In this document: piece after piece, positions 1 through 13,498 of the stretch
How positions within the stretch are numbered: position 1 is the first letter of the stretch
Layout: every line of letters starts with the position of its first letter
Source of the DNA: Paulinella micropora
Taxonomy: Eukaryota > Cercozoa > Imbricatea > Euglyphida
Length of the DNA: 38,430 nt
Assembly: GCA_009731375.1 (NCBI GenBank)
Contig: BJOX01000184.1
Span: 615,107 to 653,536 of the forward strand
Reading direction: 5' to 3'
The notes under the pieces: generated by a model
Databases searched by the model: none
What the model was told of the DNA's origin: nothing
Seen by the model: the letters and a program-made list of their open reading frames with translations, nothing else
Made by a program: the position numbers and the translations under genes

Positions 1-44
1 AAGGAGGAGGAGGAGGAGGGGGAGAAGGAGGAGGAGGAGGAGCC

Positions 45-78
<34 letters not shown>

Positions 79-79
79 C

Positions 80-114
<35 letters not shown>

Positions 115-142
115 CACTAGTAGTAGTAGTAGTAGTAGTAGT

Positions 143-217
<75 letters not shown>

Positions 218-290
218 TCGGTTATTTTTATCGTTTTTCCCGTTAGCTGAATAAGAAAAATTAGATATTTTCCTTTCGTAGTAGTAGTAA

Positions 291-354
<64 letters not shown>

Positions 355-356
355 CT
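1..356. repeat. Trinucleotide microsatellites
   Basis: The stretch runs AGG repeats, then a short GCA run, then long TAG/AGT repeats (about 66-219 and 284-354). About 65 bases of non-repetitive AT-rich sequence separate the two TAG tracts. No gene is visible. Confidence 0.95.
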
Positions 357-700
357 CAACAACGCTCTTCATTCTATACATCAACGATATTATACTCTCA
401 CCTAACACACGGGAAAGTCTTTGCATATGCAGATGACACCACACTCATCATTGCTGCTAAGAATAAAGAGCAACTCCAAGAACAAGCACAAACTGATACA
501 ACTAACCTTGTCCGTTACTTCCACAGACATAACCTAGTACCCAACCCCACCAAAACCACCTACACCATCTTCCACAAGCATGAACAGAAGGTGCAGCTCG
601 GGCTGGGGTGTATACAAGTACCAACGTAGAGCCCCCCCACCCCCCGGATAGCAACAGAAGTTAACTTTCTTGAGAAAGCTGAGGGGGCCTATGATTCCCC
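357..700 (+). pseudogene. Reverse transcriptase fragment (non-LTR type)
   Basis: No ATG-started frame exists here, but translation shows a reverse transcriptase core. One frame reads TLFILYINDIILSP (about 367-408), the stretch just before the catalytic strand in non-LTR reverse transcriptases. A second frame carries VFAYADDTTLI (about 418-450), the YxDD catalytic box (motif C), and continues with a typical thumb-proximal segment ending NPTKTTYTIF. A TAG stop is at about 627-629, and the same frame continues as RIATEVNFLE. It is therefore a broken remnant, cut on the left by TAG repeats and on the right by poly-C and a gap. It is not the same copy as the element at 33972-38253. The family is not assigned. 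Confidence 0.8.
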
Positions 701-702
701 CC

Positions 703-747
<45 letters not shown>

Positions 748-880
748 TTTTCGGGGGGGGGGGGGGGGGGGGGGNNNNNNNNNNNNNNNNNNNNNNNNNN
801 NNNNNNNNNNNNNNNNNNNNNNNNNNNNNNNNNNNNNNNNNNNNNNNNNNNNNNNNNTCCCCCCCCCCCCCCCCCCCCCT
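700..880. other. Poly-C / poly-G flanking an assembly gap
   Basis: About 48 C residues, then TTTT, then G residues, then Ns (775-857), then C residues. Poly-G on one side and poly-C on the other of the gap suggests a hairpin-prone or low-complexity region where assembly failed. The true length is unknown. Confidence 0.85.
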
Positions 881-891
881 CTCCCTTCGAT

Positions 892-947
892 AAAGTGGGG
901 AAAGTGGGGAAAGTTGGGAAAGTTGGGAAAGTTGGGAAAGCATGGAA
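892..947. repeat. 9-bp tandem repeat (AAAGTTGGG type)
   Basis: Six or so copies of AAAGTGGGG / AAAGTTGGG in direct tandem, next to the telomere-like block. Confidence 0.8.
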
Positions 948-956
948 AGTCTAAGT

Positions 957-1399
957 CTGATCCTAACCCTAACCCTAATCCTAGTCCTAATCCTAATCCT
1001 AACCCTAACCCTAACCCTAACCCTGACCCTAAAACCAAACCCTAAACCTAACCCTAACCCTAACCCTACTCCTAACCCTAATCCTAACCCTAATCCTAAT
1101 CCTAACCCTAACCCTAACCCTAAACCCTAAACCCTAACCCTAACCCTAACCCTAACCCTAACACTAACACTAACCCTAACACTAACCATAAGCTTAACAC
1201 TAACTTTAACACTAACCCTCACGCTAACCCTAACCCTAACCGTAACCTTAACCCTAACACTAACACTTGATCTAACCCTTACTCTAGGTCTTACTCTAAC
1301 CCTTACTCTAACACTTAATCTAACACTTGTTCCAGCACTTACTCTAACCTGAACACTAACCCTAATTCTAACCCTAACCTTATCCCTAACCCTAACACT
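957..1399. repeat. Degenerate interstitial telomere-like repeats (CCCTAA)
   Basis: About 440 bp of CCCTAA repeats (TTAGGG on the minus strand), regular at about 960-1160 and increasingly degenerate to the right (CACTAA, CTTAAC, CTCTAA). Unique sequence lies on both sides, so this is an internal array, not a chromosome end in this assembly. It may be an old telomere fusion, a repair scar or a subtelomere. Confidence 0.85.
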
Positions 1400-1400
1400 T

Positions 1401-1835
<435 letters not shown>

Positions 1836-1986
1836 AATATATTGCAACGCTACTTTAATAATTTTAATATTAATATTATAAGGGTCACCGTCTTAGTTAA
1901 ATCAATGGCCTTCGGGCTAACCATTTGTATGGATGACCAGAGGTCACTTGTAAAAGTAACTTCATTAAATCAAAGGCAAAGGCAAA

Positions 1987-2013
1987 GAAGAAGAAGAAGA
2001 AGAAGAAGAAGAA

Positions 2014-2060
<47 letters not shown>

Positions 2061-2101
2061 AGAAGAAGAAGAAGAAGAAGAAGAAGAAGAAGAAGAAGAA
2101 G
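1987..2101. repeat. AAG microsatellite
   Basis: About 115 bp of AAG repeats with one AGGAAG interruption. Unique sequence on both sides (1836-1986 and 2102-2300) shows no convincing coding signal. Confidence 0.95.
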
Positions 2102-2307
2102 CTACTTGCGTAAGAAAGCAACAAAGTCAACAAACACAAAAGGGCGAGAAAGAAATGTGGTACCAGGTGGCAAAATTGCCTATTTTAATGATATCATCAT
2201 TTGAAGACATTTAAGCTTGGCAGAAGTACCACTAAAAAAATCACATAAAAAGCTATAAAAGAAACACATATGAAATCAGTAGAAAAGCATGCTTGCTGTC
2301 GGAAAAC

Positions 2308-2598
2308 ACTTTTATGCATAAAGTTGTATGTGAGGGAAAGCTGTTGCAAAAAAAAGGGAATAAAAAAGTTTTGTCCAAAAAAACCAAGCCGAGGTCAACT
2401 AAATTTGTGATTTTTATGCATAAAAGCATTTTGCATTCCTTGACTGACTTAGTAGTAAATTAAATTCCGCTGCACTGACTATTTCCAGACACTGAAACAG
2501 TTGATTGAGTGAGGAAAGTTGAATTAACACTAAGTCAAATTACAACTGCTGTCGTTGGCTCATGGAAACGACACTTGATCCAAACATGCATAAAAGTG
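2308..2598. repeat. Three copies of the TTTTATGCATAAAA palindrome
   Basis: Copies are at 2308-2324 (full left arm, right arm one A short), 2412-2425 (14-bp perfect core) and 2585-2598 (right half-site only). They lie in the roughly 560-bp AT-rich stretch 2102-2661, downstream of the minus-strand gene that ends at 2662. The same palindrome recurs in and after the methyltransferase gene at 11032-14762. The function is unknown. Confidence 0.8.
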
Positions 2599-2661
2599 CA
2601 ACATTAATATTGACTAAACCTGCCACACAAGGATCAGCAGGAATTTTAATCCTGACCTAGG

Positions 2662-3806
2662 TCATTTGCAAATGCAATTTCTCCACTGAAAAAATTTTAA
2701 TGTAAAAATTCTGACTGGTCGTGCCGTGCCGATCGTGAATCTTTTACCTCTGGCAAGAAGCTGTTGACTGAGTCGAGTCAGTGTCAAAATAGTCTCAAAA
2801 TCCCCAACGAAGCGTGCCATCCAGGTTCTTGCACTGACTGCGAGTGCAGAGCTGCGCAAGGGCGGACGAAGTGATTGCTGGCTAGCAACTGCTTCCGACT
2901 CAGCGTCGGCGGCAGAGCCCTCCCAGTAATCTGAATACTTGTTATCGTCACTGTCTGAGGTACAATGTGAATCGCTGTGTGCAATTTCGTCTGTTTCATC
3001 TCCATCTTCAGCTGCGTCCAGCTCTGCTTCCCCTCGACGCTTGCGTCTTGGCCGCTGTCTCATTCTGGGACTCCTCGCCAGTGACTCTTCTACAGAGCAG
3101 TCCCCTGCCTTTGCATCTGCCGCAGACATTGCTGAATCTCTTATCTGCAAACTTGCCTGTGACAATTCCTGCTCTCCTTGCGATGCCTGTAGCTCCCTGT
3201 TCGCTTGCGAGTCTGCCTCCTGGGAATCTTGGAGCGGATCATCCATGACTCCTTCCTCAATCGCTGCGCGAACAGTGACAAGCCAGTTCAAAACCGAAAG
3301 GCGCTTGCAGCGCTGGATGTTTCTGTCGAACTGTGGAATCACATCAATCTTGACTTGCAACTTGATCTCGAATGGAACAAGCCTGTTCTTCATGTCATCC
3401 TTGGAATCCCAGTCTTCAGCTGCTCCAACAGGGTACATTCCCGCAGTTCCACCTTTAATGCTTAGTAAAAAATTGTACGCAGCCTCAACCTCTGGACCCC
3501 GGGGCTCAATCTTATGTCAGTCCTGGTTACGGGAGCTTTCGCACAGGTTTTCACGAGTGTGAGTCAGCAACAACAGCGTTTTCTGTACATATTGAAGATC
3601 AAACCGCATGGGGTTGCTCAAAGAATGCATCGCAACGAGCGCTGAGATTCGCTTCACATTTTTCTTCAGAGAACATCCTGGGGTCATGCTGAAACGCTCG
3701 CCAAGCTGGGTGATTCACACTTCGCCAGTACTTCAACAGAAGCAGGTGCAACGTCAGGACATGTGTGTACTCGTTTGCTTTGAAATGCAACAACACATGC
3801 AAAGCT
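2662..3806 (-). CDS. Unrecognised host-like gene, C-terminal part, with acidic and basic low-complexity region
   Basis: Read on the minus strand, a probable exon begins near 3806 after a good acceptor (TTGCACAG). It encodes a compact segment (ALHVLLHFKANEYTHVLTLH, then FSEEKCEANLSARCD). After a one-base frame change near 3600 the next frame continues (MRFDLQYVQKTLLLLTHTRE), meets a TGA at 3519-3517, and stays open in the same frame (HKIEPRGPEVEAAYNFLLS) down to 2662. The C-terminal third has a basic run (MRQRPRRKRRGEAELD), an acidic serine-rich stretch and a hydrophobic end. The amino-acid composition and the in-phase pieces support coding. The FSEE-centred block faintly recalls transposon-derived host proteins, but I could not place it in a family. 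The 5' part is outside or obscured by the overlapping plus-strand repeats. Confidence 0.55.
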
Positions 3807-3849
3807 CTGTGCAAGCGTCAAGTCACTTGCTAGACCTTGTCCTCCAGAG

Positions 3850-5744
<1,895 letters not shown>

Positions 5745-5749
5745 CATGC

Positions 5750-6080
5750 TACTGTAAAAATCAACTATGTACTTGCTATAGGCAGTGACAGACCAGTGCG
5801 ACGATGCTTTGAATAATATTATAAATAGCTTGTTGAGATTTATAACGAATTTGAAGGGCTCAACTGGTGCGTGACGTCAAAATCACATGTGTGCCATTAT
5901 ATTAATAAAGTGTTTGCGTAAATCACTCCCTACTGTATATAAAAAGCGACTATGTAATTGCTATAGGCAGTGACAGACCAATGTGAAGATGCTTGGAATA
6001 TTATTATAGATAGCTTGTTGAGGATGTTTATAACGAATTTGAACAGCCAGACCGGTGTGTGATGGCAAAAATTACATGTA
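5750..6080. repeat. Diverged tandem duplication, about 181-bp period
   Basis: Unit 1 starts near 5750 and unit 2 near 5931. Both hold the order TACTGTA, CTATGTA, TTGCTATAGGCAGTGACAGACC, then TAGCTTGTTGAG, TTTATAACGAATTTGAA and ATTACATGT or ATCACATGT. Small indels and substitutions separate them. No open frame is shared, so this is probably non-coding repeat sequence. Confidence 0.75.
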
Positions 6081-6111
6081 CTACTGCCGACTGCTTACTA
6101 GCAAGCAAAAC

Positions 6112-6314
6112 AGAATATTAAAAGATAATTTGCAAAAACGAAACCTGAAGAAATAGAAAAGAAAAAAAGAAACAAAGAAAAACACAAAAGAAAGGAAAAA
6201 AAAGAAAGAAACGAAAGAAAGCAAGAAGCAAAGCAAGCTTAAGAAACAAAGCAAGGAAAATAAGCCAGAAAGCAAGCAAGCAAGCAAGTAAGCAAGGGAG
6301 AAAGCAAGAAAGAA
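6112..6314. repeat. A-rich GAAA/CAAG purine tract
   Basis: Purine-rich, with AAAGAAA and CAAG repeats. It leads directly into the TATG array. Confidence 0.8.
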
Positions 6315-6447
6315 ATGTCTGTATGTATGTATGTATGTATATATGTATATATGTATATGTGTATGTATGTATGTGTGTATGTGTATGTATCATACTATGT
6401 AATGCTATGTATGTATGTATGTATGTATGTATGGTATGTATGGTATG

Positions 6448-6480
<33 letters not shown>

Positions 6481-7360
6481 GCGTATGTATGTAGTATGTA
6501 TGCATGCATGTATGTATGTATGTACGTATGTACGTATGTACTTATGTACGTATGTACGTATGTACGTATGTACGTATGTACGTATGTATGTATGTATGTA
6601 TGTATGTATGTACGTATGCATGTATGTACGTATGCATGTATGTACGTATGCATGTACGTATGCATGTATTTATGCATGCATGTATGTATGTATGTATGTA
6701 TGTATTTATGTATGCATGTACGTACGTATGTACCTACGTATGCATGTATGTATGCATGTATGTATGTATGTATGTATGTATGTATGTATGTATGTATGTA
6801 TGTATGTGTGTGTATGTATGTATGTATGTATGTATGTATGTATGTATGTATGTATGTATGCATGTATGCATGCATGCATGCATGCATGCATGTCTGTATG
6901 TCTGTATGTGTGTATGTATGTATGTATGTATGTATGTATTTATGCATGTAGTGTGTATGTATGTATGTATTATGTATGTATGTGTGTATGTATGTATGTA
7001 TGAACACGTATGTATGTATGCGTATGTATGTATGTATGTATGTATTCATTCATGCATGTATGTATGTATGTGTGTATGTATTCCTCTCTTCCTGGAATTG
7101 TATGTATGCATGTATGTATGTATGTATGTGTGTGTATGTGTATGTATCATACTATGTATACGTATGAATGTATACGTATGTATGTATGTATGTATGTATG
7201 TATGTATGTATGTATGTATGTATGTATGTATGTATGTATGTATATATGCATGTATGCATGTATGTATGTATGCATGTATGTATGTATGCATGTATGTATG
7301 TATGCATGTATGTATGTATGCATGTATGTATGTATGTATGTATGTATGTATATATGTACG
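6315..7360. repeat. TATG tetranucleotide array (about 1.05 kb)
   Basis: GTAT/TATG repeats with many TACG, CATG and TGTG variants. The sequence TGTATGTATCATACTATGTA recurs at about 6381 and 7138, so part of the array is a higher-order duplication. The 4-bp period gives frames that are open in several registers and are not genes. Confidence 0.95.
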
Positions 7361-7480
7361 TACACCACAAAACAATTAATTACTAAATTAAATTATTTTA
7401 TAATTTGAATAATCCTGCCTGTCCGTCGCCTGACATAGCATAAAAGAAATTTTGGCCATATGAATTGGTAAAATATACAT

Positions 7481-7767
7481 ACATACATACATATATATAT
7501 ATATGTATATATATATAAACAGACATACATACATACAAACATACAAACATGCATACATAGATAAATAGATGCATAGGAATATACATACATACATGAATAC
7601 ATACATGAATACATACATGTATACATGCATGCATACATGCATACATGCATACATACATACATACATACATACATACATACATAACATACATACATGCATG
7701 CATAAATGCATGCATACATGTACATACATGCATACATACATACATACATACATACAGACATACATAC

Positions 7768-7820
<53 letters not shown>

Positions 7821-8237
7821 CATACATACAATACATACATTACATAAATAGATATATACATACATACATACATACATGCATACATGCATGCATAAATACA
7901 TACATACATCATACATACATCATGCATGCATACATACATGCATACGTACATACATACATACATACATACATACATGCATACATACATACATGCATACATA
8001 CATATATACATACATACATACATACATGATTGTATACATACATACATACATACATGCATGCATGCATGCATGCATGCATAATGCATACATACATACAGAC
8101 AGACATATACATACATATACACACGTACATAGGTACATACATACATACATACATACATACATGCGTACATACATACATATACATATACATATAGATATGC
8201 GTATACATACATACATATATACATATATACACATATA

Positions 8238-8268
<31 letters not shown>

Positions 8269-8499
8269 GTACGTACGTACATATATACATACGTACATAC
8301 ATGCATGCATACATACAATGACATACATGCATACATACATACATAGATAAATGGGTACATAGATACATACATACATACATACATACACATACATATTATC
8401 CATACGTACGTACACATACATACATGCAGACATATACATACATATACATACATACATACATACATACACACATACATACATACATACATACATATATTC

Positions 8500-8547
<48 letters not shown>

Positions 8548-8548
8548 G

Positions 8549-8603
<55 letters not shown>

Positions 8604-8616
8604 CCATATACATATG

Positions 8617-8705
<89 letters not shown>

Positions 8706-8835
8706 TCATATACATACATATATACATACATACGTACGTACATACATACATACAATGTACGTACGTACATACATACATACATACACACACACATACATAC
8801 ATACATACATACATGCATTCATACATACATGCAGT
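7481..8835. repeat. ATAC tetranucleotide array, opposite orientation (about 1.35 kb)
   Basis: ATAC/CATA repeats, the reverse complement of the array at 6315-7360, with an AT run (about 7769-7815) and a regular CATATA hexamer stretch (about 8500-8705). About 120 bp of unique AT-rich sequence (7361-7480) separates the two arrays. Confidence 0.95.
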
Positions 8836-8842
8836 GGGGATG

Positions 8843-9141
8843 AGGGGGGGGGGGGGGGGGGNNNNNNNNNNNNNNNNNNNNNNNNNNNNNNNNNNNNNNN
8901 NNNNNNNNNNNNNNNNNNNNNNNNNNNNNNNNNNNNNNNNNNNNNNNNNNNNNNNNNNNNNNNNNNNNNNNNNNNNNNNNNNNNNNNNNNNNNNNNNNNN
9001 NNNNNNNNNNNNNNNNNNNNNNNNNNNNNNNNNNNNNNNNNNNNNNNNNNNNNNNNNNNNNNNNNNNNNNNNNNNNNNNNNNNNNNNNNNNNNNNNNNNN
9101 NNNNNNNNNNNNNNNGGGGGGGGGGGGGGGGGGGGGGGGGG
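8843..9141. other. Assembly gap flanked by poly-G
   Basis: G run, Ns from 8862 to 9115, then another G run. The true content is unknown. Confidence 0.9.
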
Positions 9142-9164
9142 AGGGGAGATCACTCATGATCACA

Positions 9165-9279
9165 TTCAACCTCACCTCACCTCAACTCACTCACTCACTC
9201 ACTAACTCACTCACTTACTTACTCATTCACTCACTTACTCATTGACTCAATCACTCAATCACTCACTCGCTTCCGGCAG

Positions 9280-9324
<45 letters not shown>

Positions 9325-9744
9325 CTCATGATCACACTCACTTCACTCACTCACTCACTCACTCACTTTCTTACTCACTCACTCACCCACCCACCCACAT
9401 ACCCACCCACCCACCCACCCACTCACCCACTCACTCACTTTTTCACACACATACACTCGCATGGGCACACATAGACAGGCACATAGACAGGCAGATAGAC
9501 AGGCAGATAGACAGGCAGATAGACAGACAGATAGACAGACACAGACAGACAGACAGACACACACGCACACACACACACACAGACAGACGTCGACAGACAG
9601 ACAGACACACACGCACATGGCACAGACAGACAGACAGACAGATACACAGATAGACAAAGAAAAGAAAAAGAAAGAAGGAAAGCAAGCTAGAAAGCACGGT
9701 AAGTAGAGGGAAGAAATGACATTGAAATATGAGAACGAGGAAAC

Positions 9745-9784
<40 letters not shown>

Positions 9785-9960
9785 AAAAGAGGAAAGAAAC
9801 TGGATAGCTATAGACGGGAGAAGATTGGTGAAAGGAAGTCGAAGGAAGAAAGCAAGGGAGAGAGAAAGAAAGGGTAAAGGATTGGAAAGAAGGAATGGAG
9901 CAGGAGGCAAGAAAGAACATCAAGAAACACACAAAGAAAAGAAGAAAGAAAGGGGGACGT
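9165..9960. repeat. ACTC, GA, CCCA, ACAG and GAAA microsatellites
   Basis: CTCA repeats broken by a GA run (9281-9320), with ATCACTCATGATCACA on the left (about 9149) and ATTACTCATGATCACA on the right (about 9321), so a short block is duplicated. CCCA (9385-9425), ACAG (9470-9650) and GAAA-type purine repeats to about 9960 follow. No gene is seen here, or in 9961-10414 beyond short frames without support. Confidence 0.9.
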
Positions 9961-10414
9961 AGAAAAAATGTGAACTGTAGGTGCAGATATATTTTTGCAG
10001 TCACAGACCCCTGTGAACTTCACGGGGAGTGGAAACGGCCCGTCTCAAACTTAAGACATACCCGCAAGTAACGTGAAAAAGCCTGTATCTTCAATGCCAA
10101 AAAAGCGCCACTGGTCGAAAGCAGGCCTACCCCCTTGCGTCTTAAACGAAGGCCATTGTCGTAAACCTATTTTGGGCTACTCATTTTTCAAGTTGTTAGT
10201 CCGGAAATGCATCTTTGGGCCAATCCGAACCGTACTTCAAATTTGGAATCCCGCGGCCCGCGATTATGATTTAGCCAAAAAAACACTGTTTTTGGCTCAG
10301 GACATTTTTTTTTTCTTGAGAGCAAAAAGTCCCTTTCGGCCTTTTCTCAACCACCCTCTGTTTTTCTCAACAGCCCAAAACTGCTTTGCGACAATGACCA
10401 CCAAAAAAGTTTAG

Positions 10415-10724
10415 TCAGGAAAGCACGCTCGGTACTGGTGGATCGACCAAGACTGTGAGCTGATTGTCCTACCTGCTCCTTTGCCAGAGTGTGAGACAAA
10501 CATTCAGCCTACTTTTTCTGGAGTGGTCAACAAGTTTGGTTCCTCTAAAGGTCCAACAGGTCGAGTGTGGCTCGTTTCTGCTTTCAACGAAGACAAGAAG
10601 CAAACCATCATCTTTCATTTGGAGGAGCGATGGTGTTTGCATTCGGTCAACACACAAGAATTGCCACAGCAAGTGACCTGGGAACCTTCGCTGCGTCGCA
10701 TCTTTGAAGAGGGCGTGACCACCA
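10415..10724 (+). CDS. Exon of methyltransferase-domain gene (first visible exon)
   Basis: A coding-like frame begins directly after an acceptor (GTTTAG, AG at 10413-10414) with SGKHARYWWIDQDCELIVLP. It continues through TFSGVVNKFGSSKGPTGRVW to EERWCLHSVNTQ and RRIFEEGVTT. Two GT donors in the right phase exist, at 10725 and 10737, either of which joins correctly to the next exon. An ATG lies upstream at 10394, but a TAG separates it from the exon, so the true 5' end is further upstream or missing. The domain is not recognised. The Trp- and aromatic-rich start could be a small chromatin-reader fold, but that is a guess. Confidence 0.65.
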
Positions 10725-10929
10725 GTGCACCTACAAGTCAAAAACCATTTCCCTTTCTTTCTCTAGTTCTCTCCCTCTTGTTGTTCCCTTCTGTGTGTGC
10801 TTTCTGTTTGTTTGTTTCAATGTTTGATGTCTTTGCGTGTGTGGCTGAGTTTGAATTCGTCCCCTGCCCTCCTTTCCTAAGTTGTTTACGGTGTTTTTTT
10901 CAATTATGAATTACATGTGGCAACTATAG

Positions 10930-11009
10930 GCAAGCTCAACAAGAGGATTAAAGATTTGCTGAGAGCCCAGGCTGAGGAGGCTGCCAGAGTGGCTCCCACT
11001 GAGAATGAG
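10930..11009 (+). CDS. Second exon of methyltransferase-domain gene
   Basis: Short exon between AACTATAG and GAG|GTCTGG. It reads KLNKRIKDLLRAQAEEAARV and then APTENE, a basic amphipathic helix. The phase agrees with the exon before (through a split Ser codon) and with the exon after. Confidence 0.65.
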
Positions 11010-11031
11010 GTCTGGACCATTTGCAGATGGC

Positions 11032-11160
11032 ACTTTTATGCATAAAAGTTCCATGTTCGGATAGACTCGGCTGCGTTTTTCACGTTTCTTTCGGTTTTCC
11101 AATCGGGGTCCACTTTTTACGCCCGAGCCGAATTTCACTCACCACTTTTATGCATAAATG
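11032..11160. repeat. Two palindrome copies in intron 2
   Basis: A perfect 18-bp palindrome ACTTTTATGCATAAAAGT is at 11032-11049, and a copy with a shortened right arm at 11144-11160. Both lie inside the intron 11010-11289. Confidence 0.85.
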
Positions 11161-11289
11161 GATTGACCGGTTCCAATGCCTGGTTGGTGCCACTTGAATT
11201 TTTTTTTTTTTCGCATGCAACTGGAGACGAAGAAGTAATTCCACCAAGCCCTTTGGCTAACACTCAATCCGAAGAGTCAGCATTTGCAG

Positions 11290-11827
11290 CTGAAGGATGG
11301 AAAAGACAAGGGCAAGGCTGAATTGGAGGGTGAAAAGGAAGAAGAATCAGACAAAACTGAACCCGAGTGACAAGAAGAAAACGACGAGGATGAAGATGAA
11401 ACAACCGCACTGTCTCTCACACTGTCGGCGCAAAAGAAGAAAAAGAAAACGCGTCCTTCGTTCAGTCAAGTGGAGACCCAGGAGAATGAACCTGGAGATG
11501 ACGACGGTAAAGAGCAGTCTCTGGCCTCAGGTTCGGGTCAGAAAAAGAAAATTCTACCCAAGTCCACACCAGTGAGACTTCCTGTTCAGAAATCTCCTGT
11601 TTCTGCTTCAAGAAAATCAAGCCCATCAGGAAGCTCTGTGTCAACCCCTTCCAGTCGAAGCAGGAAGAGGAAGGAGAAAAGTGGTGAAGACCTCAACTTG
11701 ACTCCTGACACTAGCAAACTTTCTCCTGCAGTCAAGAAATCAAAGAAAATGAAAGGCAAGGCAAAGTTCGGCAAAAACGTGACCGAAAAAGACAAGCAAG
11801 CGCAAGAAGAAGCCAAGTACCAAGAAG
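11290..11827 (+). CDS. Third exon: charged, Ser-rich linker
   Basis: Begins after ATTTGCAG in phase and encodes a low-complexity linker of Lys/Glu then Ser/Pro (LKDGKDKGKAELEGEKEEES, later SSPSGSSVSTPSSRSRKRK). Several basic runs look like nuclear localisation signals. A single TGA at 11368-11370 interrupts a frame that is otherwise open for the whole exon. The donor GAAG|GTAAAA gives a phase-1 GT-AG intron (11828-11919). The composition suits a flexible linker between reader and catalytic domains. A short frame just upstream (11226-11290) also looks coding, so the acceptor may lie further left if an indel is present. Confidence 0.65.
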
Positions 11828-11860
11828 GTAAAACCTCATTTGAGCCTGGCTGTACTTGTG

Positions 11861-11878
11861 ACTTTTATGCATAAAAGT
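11861..11878. repeat. Palindrome in intron 3
   Basis: Perfect copy of ACTTTTATGCATAAAAGT in the middle of a 92-nt GT-AG intron. The right flank GTGTCATGT is shared with the copy at 13252-13269. Confidence 0.9.
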
Positions 11879-11919
11879 GTCATGTGTTGTTCAGAAACGA
11901 GGACCTTAGGTCCAGGCAG

Positions 11920-13236
11920 CAACCCAAGACATCTCTTCGCTCTCGTACGACAACGTTGAAGTTCTGCCAGACGAGATTGCGGGTGCTCCGCACAAAGGAG
12001 TCATCGACCGTTCGCTGGACGAACACCATGTTGGCGAACTCATGAACAATTTCTACACGAGTGGAAAACCCAACGACAAGATCGAGTGGGTGGGTTGGCT
12101 GCAGGACACCAAGGACAATGTTACCTTTGAAAAAGATTTTGGCTTGGACAACGAGGACAACGACTTGATGGAGCCTCCTGCTTTCTGCGACCGAGACACT
12201 GTCAATGAATGGACGAAAAAGTGGAAAGCTGCGGGCCTCATCGACTGCAAGGGCGGCAAACTGGACTGGAACAACATTCCGTTGGACAAGCGTACGGAGC
12301 TGCAAACGTTTCTGAGTGACAAGATGAAGGAAGGCAAGCTGCCCATGGAGGCGTTCGTGGGCCTTCACACCTCCAACGCAATTCAGCGCTTGCATCGAAT
12401 CCACCCCACGCAGCCGTTGTGGCAAGTCATCAAGATGTCGAAGCTTCGATTCGTGAGATGGAATGAGAAAGGTCGGCGTGCAGTGAGTCTGTTGGGTGCC
12501 TACGAGAATCGCGTGGCGCAGACGCAACGCAAGAACACGTTTGGGGAGAACGCCATCGCCGCCCAACCAAGGCTACCTTGCGATTTTGCGGCTCAAGGAT
12601 CAATCTCCCAAGTCGATTCAAAAGTTTTTGGGTACTTGGAAGCAGGAGTTTGCTCTTTCCCGCAAGATCAATCAAGCTACCTTCAATTCGATGTGGACGT
12701 ACGTGTCGTCTCACACAGGCGATCTCTGGAAGATGCGGAAGCAGCTTCTTTCCCGCCATGGAATTCGCGAAGACATGGACAAAGCCATCATCGACAGCAT
12801 CAACGAACTGCACTGGATTCGAAAGGACAAGCCTGGCCTGTTGCAGGAAATGCAAGCTCTTGTGAAAAGGCTCTCTGAGTGCAAGTTGAAGCAAGTCAAC
12901 AGCATCATGAAGGAGTTTTTTGTCAATCAGAAGCAGTACTGCTGCTACCACAAGTTGAAGGAGGACATTGTTGCCCTGGCCCAGTCCATGAACATGTTTC
13001 AACTCGAGGGAGTTCTCATCAATGAGACTTGGGAGGAACTGTGCATCTTGGTTCCGCAATTGAACACTGAAACTGCGCGCAGGACCATGATGGCAACTGT
13101 CGATTTCCTGTACAAGTCGGCCGTCAAGGCCCGCAAGATTCCTGAAGCGCTCAGGAAGCAAGTGCTCGTCTGGTTCGAAGTGACGAAAGTGCGTTTGAAG
13201 ACGGGAAAAGAGGCAGACCCAGATGCCCTTCAGATC
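11920..13236 (+). CDS. Fourth exon: large helical region of the methyltransferase-domain gene
   Basis: Starts after GTCCAGGCAG in phase (ATQDISSLSYDNVEVLPDEI) and continues to about 12565. There the frame shifts by one base (NAIAAQ, then GYLAILRLKDQSPKS). It stays open to TAG at 13237-13239. The product is rich in helices and Trp (KKWKAAGLIDCKGGKLDWNN, TFNSMWTYVSSHTGDLWKMR, QVLVWFEVTKVRLKTGKEA). All Trp codons here are TGG. I do not recognise the fold. Its position before the catalytic domain suggests a DNA-binding or scaffold region. The donor of the next intron is unresolved: the only nearby GT sites do not keep phase, so an indel near 13236 is likely. Confidence 0.7.
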
Positions 13237-13251
13237 TAGTCGTCACCTTGT

Positions 13252-13269
13252 ACTTTTATGCATAAAAGT
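13252..13269. repeat. Palindrome in intron 4
   Basis: Perfect 18-bp copy between the end of exon 4 and the acceptor GCCTGTGCAG (13294), with the GTGTCATGTTTG right flank. Confidence 0.9.
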
Positions 13270-13294
13270 GTCATGTTTGGTTTTGCCTGTGCAG

Positions 13295-13358
13295 GCTGAA
13301 ACGGAGTTGGAAACTGGCAACGCAAGGAGCATGATGGGCGACATGTTCAAGATGGCAA
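13295..13358 (+). CDS. Fifth exon (short) of methyltransferase-domain gene
   Basis: A 64-nt exon reading AETELETGNARSMMGDMFKM and then A, with donor GCAA|GTCTTC. It joins in phase to the next exon across a 140-nt intron, giving FKMANCLYADLPYNISE at the start of the catalytic domain. Confidence 0.7.
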
Positions 13359-13411
13359 GTCTTCTTCCATCTAACTCTGCATTTGGTCACCTAGCTTTTT
13401 CCGCAGTCATG

Positions 13412-13429
13412 ACATTTATGCATAAAAGT
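13412..13429. repeat. Palindrome in intron 5
   Basis: 18-bp copy with one mismatch in the left arm (ACATTTATG), inside the 140-nt intron 13359-13498. Right flank GTGTCACATT. Confidence 0.85.
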
Positions 13430-13498
13430 GTCACATTCAGTTCTTGCCAGTCCTGGCCTTTCACGTTTTTTCTGGTTGTTTTTTGGCTGTGTTTGCAG

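Noticed and set aside
6323-8843. Many long open frames encoding Tyr/Cys/Met/Val or His/Thr/Ile/Tyr repeats
   Set aside because: Tetranucleotide repeats without a stop in a given register are open by construction. They show no other coding sign.
10073-10414. 113-codon frame before the methyltransferase gene
   Set aside because: Low-quality composition, and it ends at a TAG that coincides with a splice acceptor for the next exon. More likely intron or 5' sequence.
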